From Aedes albopictus (Eukaryota; Arthropoda; Insecta; Diptera; Culicidae), in the NCBI RefSeq assembly GCF_035046485.1, contig NC_085137.1:137024703-137088702 (forward strand): DNA of 64,000 nt, given 5' to 3'. Below the pieces are notes generated by a model. The model was given only the letters and a program-made list of their open reading frames with translations. It was not told the DNA's origin and did not search any database. Positions 1 to 8,220 of this stretch are shown in pieces (positions within the stretch are counted from its first letter, which is position 1; every line of letters begins with the position of its first letter). The position numbers and the translations under genes were made by a program.

Positions 1-230
1 CAGACAACCCCATCACCCCAAGAACAGTAGCGGCCATTTCCCATAATTCACGATCTATACATGCCTGTTCAAATCTAACAAACCATCTGCTTATCTCTCG
101 TGAATCAGACGAATGATTCCCGAGTGAAAGCCAAAAACACGGATCAGGCCGTAAGGTAAACTAAACAAACTGCTAAGTATGGTTTAAACAGGTTTCGGTA
201 GCTATGCCAGTCGTCATATTTTAACTCTTG

Positions 231-760
231 CGTGGTCATCCCGATCAACACGCCTTTGCCTTTTCAATAGACAATGTACAAAGCATGGTCGTCCCGAACA
301 GCATGCCATTTAAACGCTTGCGTGGTCATCCCGATCAACACGCCTTTGCCTTTTCAATAGACAATGTACAAAGCATGGTCGTCCCGAACAACATGCCACT
401 TAAACGCTTGCGTGGTCATCCCGATCAACACGCTTTTGCCTTTTCCTTAGACAATGTACAATGCATGGTCGTCCCAAACAGCATGCCATTTCAACTCTTG
501 CGTGGTTATCCCAATCAACACGCCTTTGCCTTTTCAATAGACAATATGCAAAGCATGGTCGTTCCGAACAACATGCCATATTTCAACTTTTGCGTGGTCA
601 TCCCGATCAACACGCCTTTGCCTTTCCAATAGACAATAAACATAGCATGGTCGTCCCGAACAGCATGCCATTTAAACGCTTGCGTGGTCATCCCGATTAA
701 CACGCTTTTGCCTTTCCCTTAGACAATATATAATGCATGGTCGTCCCGAACAACATGTCA
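231..760. repeat. 90-bp tandem minisatellite, about six copies
   Basis: The word CGTGGTCATCCCGATCAACA recurs at 231, 321, 411, 501 (one change), 593 and 683, giving a period of 90 bp with one 92-bp step. The last copy decays near 760. Copies differ by only a few substitutions, so the array is fairly young. Because 90 is a multiple of three, one frame stays open over several copies as a 30-residue peptide repeat. The period alone explains that, and there is no flanking gene structure, so I do not call a protein. Confidence 0.93.
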
Positions 761-3700
761 TTTCCTTAGGCAATGTACAAAGAACTGAGTTGGACAAAAT
801 CCGTCTTCAATTATCCCTTTAGTTTTCAAGCAGTCACCCCTCTCGAAACTATACATTAAGATGCTCTCCTTATCTCCGCAACATGGTTTTATCATGTCTC
901 TCAACACCTCTTTATTTTCAATCTCACAGTTGAAAGTTGTGCACAACCAATAACTTTGGAAACCATGAGCTTAAGCCTGGATTAACGCATGAAATTTGCA
1001 TTGAGTAGTATGATCTAAGGGGGAACTGCATAAAAGGCATTAAGATAGTAAGTAAACCAGTGGTAAAAAGTGTAATAAATGGATTTACATCAGAAATCAA
1101 TCGAAACTCACCTTGTTACAGGCTACGGGAAATAAGCTTTTATTTAGCTCCTGACTACACCGCTTTACTCGATGTTCACCACACAAATTTGCAGTACAAC
1201 ACCCGGGATAGCCGTGTGACTGCCGTACAACGACACACGTTATCAAGAAATTCTCACAAAACTGTCCTCAACGGAGTGAACCATCATCGGCAGCCAGGGT
1301 TCCTGATTTCCACTTTTCATCTTCTTCCACATTCGAAGACAGTCAGCAGCGAACGGTTGTCGCTTTAGTTCGTGTGTATGCTTGTCAGCGACGGCAACAA
1401 ACTCTGGCGAACGGTGGGAAGCCACACTCGGAAATTACTCATTCGTCCACATTCGCATCGCAAGCGAATGCGATTCGTGAGTGATGCGATTGATATTGTG
1501 CATACGAATTTTTGATGTTTACGAATTATTTTCTTTGCTAATCTAACATTTCAACAAAAATACAGTAAAAATGTATGCATTACATGCAGAAATTCTCTTC
1601 TACTTATGATAATAGCCGCTTCGATCGCTCACCAGCATTCTTCACCATTCGCCATTCATTCATTCGCTTGCGATCCAAACTGCGACGAATGGCAACGAAT
1701 ATTCATGTCAAGCAGCTGGTTCATCGCTTCCCACTGGTGATGGGGTTGCGTGTTTGATCACGACGATCCGTTTGCTGCATCTTTCTCGACTCGCTTCAGC
1801 AAAGAGGAGTGAATATGAATGGAGTGAGGCGAATATACCGATCCTTGTCGGCAGCACTAACAACATCAGTCCATGCACCTGTGATGGTGAAAACAACACA
1901 GGACGTGTTCCACCTCCCAGTACACGGTTCTTCTTAATGAAATCACAAAGATTAGTGATACATAAATATACAAACAAAATGTCGCCAATCTTCGTGTGAA
2001 CGTTAGTTTGTTTTCTTTCAGTAAATCCATCACGGCTGAAAAATTATGCTCCTTTAGCACTGTATGGAAATTTACCAGGACATATCTCAATTATCTTCCA
2101 AATCTAGAACAACGCATCGAGAGCATATTCCTGTTTTATTAAAAAAAAAACTCACTCCCACCTTTTCCCGAAAAACACAATATCGAGACCGATCACTGTA
2201 AACATATCAAACCCACTCACCCGCCAGCACCGCACCTGTCCTTATAAACAACTTAAACGGATCAGCACCCGCAATCTAGATAACAAGTGGGTTCTTCAAT
2301 GCCTGGTATACATGGTGCAAGTGACTTGATTCAAGTCAATGGGGAATGTCCCATTGAATGCGAATTGAACGTGTAAACACCGCCATTCATCTCACTTGAC
2401 TTGAACGAAAGTTGAACATGTTGAACTTTCTCGTTCACGTCGAACGAAATCATCTCACTTGCGTCGTCTAAACCCACGATTCATGGGAGCTGCATGGAAA
2501 ATATCTGTCAAGCGGGATGAATTCATTGAGCCATTTTACGAAGTGACAGCATGACAAAATGTTGATGATGATATTGATTTTCACAGGTAAGGATGCTACC
2601 TCATGTCAAAATTTCATATATAAAAATGGCTCGTGAAATTTACTATTCAGTTAGCATACGTACCGCACGAATTGAACAAAGTAAACATTGCTCCATTTGA
2701 GATGCGTTCAAAAGCAGTCAAGTTAACACTCAAGTCATTTTCTAAGTCTAAACACATCACTTCATTGGATTGAACATGTTTGAGAAGTTTGCAAGTGAAT
2801 TGCTCGTTTCAATTTAAAACAGTTTAAATTAGACATAAGGGTGTCCAGACCACTCTATATTCGAAATCATCCAAAACTGGATCAACATCCAAAATTTCAT
2901 CATTTTTGGAAACTCGTAACCATTTTGAATGAAAAAGTTTGTCTGATAATACCTCCTTCGGGGCGAGCCGTCATTCAGATCAAGCAGGGAATCATGGTGT
3001 ATTATTATCAATTACAACCATCAACAACAAAAAAAAAACAGACAACATTAGCATACAGTACGAAAAGTAGATCCACTGGCCTTGTCCGATGTACATATAC
3101 ATGCATTCTATTTCCCAAGAAAACTCGCCGGAGAGAATACAAATGGAAGCCTGAATGCCACTTCACAACAACCACTTCCCAACAGAATGTCAATTTTCAC
3201 AGCAGCCCGTCAAATGTTTAATCCAAGAAATAGAGGCTTGCAGCTAAAACATAACCTCATCGAATTCTCATACGATTTGTAAACATTGCTCTCAATTTTT
3301 TTTGAGGGCAAGAACGGCTTTATGGACTCACGCTGAAGGAAAGAAAGAGAAGGAGACAATGATGACGTTAGCGTGCAAGCTCCCATACCAAAAAAGGCTT
3401 TGGCACCAATACTTATGATTATAAATATGTATTTATTTCACTTGCACACACAAACCCACAAATTCACACACACAGCGGAGCGTGCGAACTGATTTCTGAT
3501 TCCTCCCCACAACACGACGAAAAAATAACATAACAAGCTCTCCATTTCCGACAACAAGTGACCAATTCAAAGTCAATCCTCTGGTTGAGGTGCTTTTCCA
3601 CCTATATCAAAGTAAAATGGAACCGTTGGTTGTATGGACCAATTCATCTTACCTTCTCCGTGTCTTTTCCTCTTATCTGTGGCAACTGAGGACACAGTTT

Positions 3701-4102
3701 ACCATAATCACTACTTATAATGCGCCGGAAATTTGAGGGGTAACATCAGCATGCCCATTTACAGATGCACACGTTTGCATACACAAGCAAACAGAAAAAA
3801 AAAAACGCTTGCCACAAATCATCAAACACCCGACGTACTTCGGTGCAGCAGTGCAGGCATATTCGCCAGCCACTACCACGCAAACGCGACCGCCACACAC
3901 CCTCAATCACCACTCAAACCGAGGTCCACACACACCAATATTATAAATACCGAAATGAACACGTCAGCCGTAAAGCTACAGTTGATGCTTGCGCTGCTGC
4001 AAAGGTTCGGATCTGCTTCTTTTTTCTTTTCACTTCACGCTCACTCATTTCACAAGGACTTTATTAAACACTTTCGAAAACACTAATCGCGCTCATACTG
4101 GG
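761..4102. other. Intronic DNA without a recognised gene
   Basis: No coding exon or complete mobile element is recognised here. The short reading frames are unrelated to any family I know. Around 1440-1740 short words such as CGCATCG and ATTCG recur in both orientations, which may be an old MITE. At 2310-2470 and 2690-2800 the words CAAGTGA, TCAAGT and CACTTGA are clustered. Short poly-A and poly-T tracts occur at about 2140, 3030, 3297 and 3787. Confidence 0.5.
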
Positions 4103-4721
4103 TGTTCGGCAATGAACACAAGAATATTTAGGCACGAAGCACTGGACTGTATTGGGATATAGTACAGCGGAAAGAGAACGGGAATTTCGGACTGGGAGGG
4201 TTCAAACACTGGATCACTTTAACACTACACTTAATACTTTATTCTCTTCCTCTATTACTATTTACACTTCACTTTTATTTGGCTAATTTCACTTCGCGTT
4301 GTTTAAGCCACGCGAACGCTTATCACTTGTCACTTTCGGATTACAACTGACTCGCTACTAGGAACGGGTCGCATATTTATACCCAAACATGTGGTATTCC
4401 AGAACCACGTGGAATATTCTACGCGCGCGTAGAACCCACGCGACGTGTGTGGAACAAACCATCATCGCGCTACCTACAGGGCGCCGACGACGAGAGTCGA
4501 TGATGATGATCATGACGGTTGCGGCGGTGCGGTTCGCTGCTGCTCTCACGGCAGGATCTCACGGCACTCATTCTCTCGCTGCTGCTCGCTGATGTTCCGT
4601 CGGCTCGGGTGAGTGTGCGAGCCTCGTGACGATGCTTGGTGACGGTTCTGATGCGATGGTTGGAGTGGGTTGCGCAGCTTTGGATGCTGCTGCCCTTCTT
4701 GGGAGCGTATGTTCGCGAACA
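4103..4721 (-). repeat. 3' LTR of the BEL/Pao element
   Basis: 619 bp, identical to the other LTR except one transition near 4681. On the element's strand it is preceded by a short purine-rich tract (4722-4732, GGGCGGGAGTA), the likely polypurine tract for plus-strand priming. The gag frame runs about 84 codons into this LTR before its stop at 4470-4472. Confidence 0.95.
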
Positions 4722-6260
4722 TACTCCCGCCCGTTGGAATGCAGTTCCAATTCCAGTGGTCGTTGGCTGCTGCTGTCTCTCAAAGGAAGGCGGTGGTCTT
4801 AATCGCGACCGGAAAACTTGCTCAGGATTGTGGATGAAACTGCTTATCTGCCTACCCTTCGGTAGATAACCGTCGATGTTGTTCACTAGTTTCCGCACTG
4901 GTTGGAAGTCCTTGCCTGCTAAACTGCTTACTAGGGTGGTACATACTGGGATGACTCCAGAAGGCTTCCTTGTATCCGCACGCTTTGCTGGATTCCTGTT
5001 GCGTTCGAAATGAAGCAACGTGTGATGCCTTTTCGAACACTTCACACATGACTTGCTGTTAGAACACGCTACGCTATGATGGCCCCTTCTCAAACAATTG
5101 AAGCACATGCTTAGCTTCTTCACCATGGTTTGGCGCTGATCCATGGACAGCTTCTGGAACACGGAGCACTTGAAATTTTGGTGCTGTCCGGCACAGAAGT
5201 CGCACATATACATCGACGACACTAACGCTGCATTTGATGTCATGGAAGGTAGGAACTTAGATGCAGGTGGCTTCTGGTTGGAGATCTTGATGCTTGTGGA
5301 TACGCTGGTTGCACTTTCCTCGCATCTCTCTAGGATGACACAGCGTTGCTTCAGGAATTCGATCGTCTGCTCGTACTCTGGAAGCTCCGTCTGGTCAATT
5401 GAAGCTTCCCACAACTCACGGGTCTGGTCATCCAATGCGTGAGTGAGTACGGTCACCACGAGCAGCTCCGACATTCCTGAAAGCGGTTGACCAAGCTTGC
5501 AGAGGTTCTCCACGTGGCGGGTGCATTCATCGATGAGCCTTCGGAGGTCCTTCGACGACCTCTTAGTCATCTTTTTCATGTTTAGGAGGCCTACAATGTG
5601 AGATTCCAAGATTAGCCGCTTATTACCGAACCTTTGCTCCAGGATGTCCCATGCGCGCTGGTAGTCGTTGTCCTGCAACGTTTCGAGGTCGATGACACCA
5701 GCGGCATCTCCTGTCAACGAATTCTCAAGGTGGTATAGTTTCACAGTGTCCGAATCTGACGAACGCCGCATCAGGTCCTGGAACATGGCCTTGAAGCGTG
5801 GCCATGCTTCATAACGACCATTGAAGGTTGGCAATGGAGCACCAAAGGACTGAGACTGTATGATGATCGGCTGTTGGTTGGTTACACACGGTGGCTGCTG
5901 AGTTGGCGGCACGGTCAACTTCTCTGTAGAACTCTCGAGCAGCACGGAAACCTCCTCATACAGGTGCATGAACCGCAGGTAGTGCTCATCTTGCTCATCA
6001 CGCTTGTCGGCTGAGGACTGAGCAACAATCTCCTGGTGCAACCTGATAAACTCGGCCTTTTCGGTCTCAACACTCCGTTGAAAAACTTTCACTTGGGCTG
6101 GCCTTAGCTCGCTTCCATCCTCTTCGGCCTGCTTGAGGGTAGTTAGGATTCGGTTCACGTTGCGTTGTGCTAATCCACGGTTGTGGACTAGCGCCTCAAG
6201 CTGGGCTTCACACTCGGCAGAATCAGGCACCTTCTTCATCGGTGTCCGTTTGGTTGGCAT
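4470..6260 (-). CDS. gag: BEL/Pao Gag polyprotein, with its 3' part fused into LTR sequence
   Basis: An open frame of 596 codons from ATG at 6260 to TAG at 4470-4472. Gag builds the retrotransposon particle and packages its RNA. An N-terminal helical, charged region (about residues 10-115) is followed by a DUF1759-like BEL Gag region (about 139-289, including PTFNGRYEAW). Three zinc-binding motifs follow: CX2CX3HX4C (353-365), CX2CX4HX4C (386-399) and CX2CX3HX4H (405-417, ending HHTLLH). This set is typical of BEL/Pao. After residue about 425 the sequence has no recognised protease or polymerase domain. The last 84 codons are LTR sequence, so an internal deletion has joined gag to the element's 3' end. 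The frame starts six codons earlier if GTG at 6278 is used, but the ATG is more plausible. An intact frame in an element without pol suggests it is still useful for mobility or is simply young. Confidence 0.9.
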   Translation of the reverse strand: MPTKRTPMKKVPDSAECEAQLEALVHNRGLAQRNVNRILTTLKQAEEDGSELRPAQVKVFQRSVETEKAEFIRLHQEIVAQSSADKRDEQDEHYLRFMHLYEEVSVLLESSTEKLTVPPTQQPPCVTNQQPIIIQSQSFGAPLPTFNGRYEAWPRFKAMFQDLMRRSSDSDTVKLYHLENSLTGDAAGVIDLETLQDNDYQRAWDILEQRFGNKRLILESHIVGLLNMKKMTKRSSKDLRRLIDECTRHVENLCKLGQPLSGMSELLVVTVLTHALDDQTRELWEASIDQTELPEYEQTIEFLKQRCVILERCEESATSVSTSIKISNQKPPASKFLPSMTSNAALVSSMYMCDFCAGQHQNFKCSVFQKLSMDQRQTMVKKLSMCFNCLRRGHHSVACSNSKSCVKCSKRHHTLLHFERNRNPAKRADTRKPSGVIPVCTTLVSSLAGKDFQPVRKLVNNIDGYLPKGRQISSFIHNPEQVFRSRLRPPPSFERQQQPTTTGIGTAFQRAGVCSRTYAPKKGSSIQSCATHSNHRIRTVTKHRHEARTLTRADGTSASSSERMSAVRSCRESSSEPHRRNRHDHHHRLSSSAPCR

Positions 6261-6308
6261 CCTGATGTAATCCTTCACGGGTCAGTAACACGGGGATGTG
6301 GACAGGAA

Positions 6309-6905
6309 CTCCGACGCCTTTGTTGCGATGGATGGGAGGTAGCACACGGAGTCCGAAGCGGTGGCAGCAACACTCAACACTACGGCGACAAACGGGAAAC
6401 TTCGCTTCACCGGTTACAATCACCGAAACCGACGCGTGTGTCGCCACGGAGGGAAAAATCACTTAACGATTCCGAAGCGACGGACACAAAACACTACGCG
6501 ACGGTGAAATCAACCACGTATTGGCAGGAGACCGACGCGCTTGTCACAACGGGTGGAAAATATCACACAATGCCCGAAGTGACGAAAGGTAGCACTACGC
6601 GACGGCGGACTCACTCGGGGTATCACAAAAATCGACGCGCTGGTCGGACCGGATAGAATAAGTAACACACGAATTCCGGAACGACGGCTAAAATCACTAC
6701 GCGACGACGGTTTACACTCGCGGACCGACACGGATACGGACGTTGTCGGAGCCACGTCCACGCTCTTCACTGCACAGCACGCTGTTGAAGCCACGTGCAC
6801 GCTTCTAAACTACGCACTGCCGCGCTGTCGAAGCCACGCGGAACGCTTTTTAGGCAACACACTACCGCGTTGTTCAAGCCACGCGGCACGCTTTCACACA
6901 CTACC
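6309..6905 (-). repeat. Degenerate tandem repeats in the BEL leader
   Basis: Two repeat types fill the untranslated leader. From 6309 to about 6723 there are four units of roughly 100 bp sharing CGACGCG, CCGAAG and CACTACGCGACGG. From about 6740 to 6905 there are four units of 42-45 bp built on GTTGAAGCCACGTGCACGCTT-like words (quoted loosely; the copies vary). The second type also occurs once in each LTR. The function is unknown; RNA packaging or transcriptional control are possibilities. Confidence 0.7.
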
Positions 6906-6914
6906 GGATCCTGA

Positions 6915-6931
6915 TCCGGCTCGAAGGACCA
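6915..6931 (-). promoter_or_regulatory. Primer-binding site, tRNA-Tyr type
   Basis: Five bases inside the 5' LTR, the plus strand reads TCCGGCTCGAAGGACCA. I recognise this as the 3' end of metazoan tRNA-Tyr including its CCA tail, so the element's own strand can anneal to that tRNA to prime reverse transcription. The position is right for a primer-binding site. The tRNA identity is from memory and was not searched. Confidence 0.75.
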
Positions 6932-6936
6932 AATTG

Positions 6937-7555
6937 TGTTCGGCAATGAACACAAGAATATTTAGGCACGAAGCACTGGACTGTATTGGGATATAGTACA
7001 GCGGAAAGAGAACGGGAATTTCGGACTGGGAGGGTTCAAACACTGGATCACTTTAACACTACACTTAATACTTTATTCTCTTCCTCTATTACTATTTACA
7101 CTTCACTTTTATTTGGCTAATTTCACTTCGCGTTGTTTAAGCCACGCGAACGCTTATCACTTGTCACTTTCGGATTACAACTGACTCGCTACTAGGAACG
7201 GGTCGCATATTTATACCCAAACATGTGGTATTCCAGAACCACGTGGAATATTCTACGCGCGCGTAGAACCCACGCGACGTGTGTGGAACAAACCATCATC
7301 GCGCTACCTACAGGGCGCCGACGACGAGAGTCGATGATGATGATCATGACGGTTGCGGCGGTGCGGTTCGCTGCTGCTCTCACGGCAGGATCTCACGGCA
7401 CTCATTCTCTCGCTGCTGCTCGCTGATGTTCCGTCGGCTCGGGTGAGTGTGCGAGCCTCGTGACGATGCTTGGTGACGGTTCTGATGCGATGGTTGGAGT
7501 GGGTTGCGCAGCTTCGGATGCTGCTGCCCTTCTTGGGAGCGTATGTTCGCGAACA
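6937..7555 (-). repeat. 5' LTR of the BEL/Pao element
   Basis: 619 bp with 6-bp terminal inverted repeats (TGTTCG/CGAACA). It carries the presumed promoter and polyadenylation signals of the element, annotated separately. It also contains GTTGTTTAAGCCACGCGAAC (about 7132-7155), a word that recurs in diverged form four times in the adjoining leader. Confidence 0.95.
7182..7215 (-). promoter_or_regulatory. Predicted LTR promoter: TATA box plus initiator
   Basis: On the minus strand TATAAATAT (7215-7207) is followed by an arthropod-type initiator TCAGTT with its A at 7182, about 33 bp from the first T of the TATA box. AATAAA words lie downstream at 7113-7108 and 7077-7072 and could serve as polyadenylation signals. 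The same arrangement occurs in the other LTR. Inferred from motifs only. Confidence 0.55.
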
Positions 7556-7660
7556 CTGGGTGATTGTGGAAAGCTTTACCGATTCTTTTTCTGAAAATTA
7601 TCCTGGCAGGTTCGCCAATGTGAAACTTGGATAATCCACCGACAATCACCCAGCATGCAG
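7556..7660. repeat. Short inverted repeat at the BEL insertion site
   Basis: CTGGGTGATTGT (7556-7567) is matched by its reverse complement at 7642-7653, and an inner pair ATTATCC/GGATAAT can extend a hairpin. The left arm runs across the BEL target site (CATACTGGG at 4094-4102 before insertion). The unit may be a small MITE or just a hairpin. Confidence 0.4.
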
Positions 7661-8078
7661 CACCGCCGACCGGGCCACACAACCGATCGCCTCGCGTGTC
7701 TGATACTGACTGTGTGCCACTCGTTAGTGTGTTGAACGTGCGATCAATGCCCGTAGTATGCAAGAGTATTAGACTGGTCCATGCCGCAGACTGGCACACT
7801 CCACACAGATGTTTTTGTTCTGATTAATCAATTTTTTGAATCGATGTTGAAGCCCCACGAAATCGACCGAATTGATTGTTTACCTTCGATTTTTCTTTCG
7901 ATTCACAAATATTTAATTTCTTTGTTTAGAATGCACTGTAGAATTTTACCATTAAAAAAATTACCTAAAATCGAGGTAAAATGTACATAAAATCGAAGTT
8001 CATAAAATCGACAGTCTGTAAAATCTAGCGTCCACTAAATCAAGGTATACCTGTATATCTCAGGTTTCTAGGTCAGTC
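7661..8078. other. Unassigned intronic DNA
   Basis: No gene or repeat family recognised. Between 7860 and 8045 the words AATCGA and AAAATCGA recur in a loose short-period pattern. Confidence 0.4.
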
Positions 8079-8212
8079 CTAGGATAGGATACGACAACTA
8101 GTCAGCCCAAAAGAGACCAATTTGGGGACCAATAATCATGGCAACGCGGAAAAACAAGACAGCAAGCTGTGAAATTAGACAGAGAAGTTGCAGGTGTCAC
8201 ATCCTATCCTAG
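8079..8212. mobile_element. 134-bp MITE with 8-bp target-site duplication
   Basis: Perfect 12-bp terminal inverted repeats CTAGGATAGGAT (8079-8090 and 8201-8212), extended imperfectly by a GACA/TGTC pair. A perfect 8-bp direct repeat GGTCAGTC flanks it (8071-8078 and 8213-8220). An 8-bp duplication suits the hAT superfamily, but the termini do not show the usual CA start. There is no coding capacity. Confidence 0.8.
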
Positions 8213-8220
8213 GGTCAGTC

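Larger units (their letters stand above)
4103..7555 (-). mobile_element. Gag-only BEL/Pao LTR retrotransposon, recent insertion
   Basis: This is a complete but non-autonomous LTR element read on the minus strand. Two 619-bp LTRs (4103-4721 and 6937-7555) bracket a 2215-bp interior. The LTRs start TGTTCG and end CGAACA and differ at one base by my alignment. A CTGG target-site duplication flanks the element (4099-4102 and 7556-7559). The interior has a primer-binding site, a leader with tandem repeats, and one gag frame. Protease, reverse transcriptase, RNase H and integrase are absent. Near-identical LTRs mean a recent insertion, so the missing enzymes were presumably supplied by another BEL element. 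The family call rests on the Gag zinc-knuckle pattern and the DUF1759-like region. Confidence 0.93.

Noticed and set aside
228..632. A 134-residue repetitive protein from the 90-bp repeat
   Set aside because: The period is a multiple of three, so an open frame is expected; there are no exon signals and no recognised domain.
4103..7555. An endogenous retrovirus
   Set aside because: Zinc-knuckle pattern and Gag region are BEL/Pao; no envelope or polymerase genes are present.
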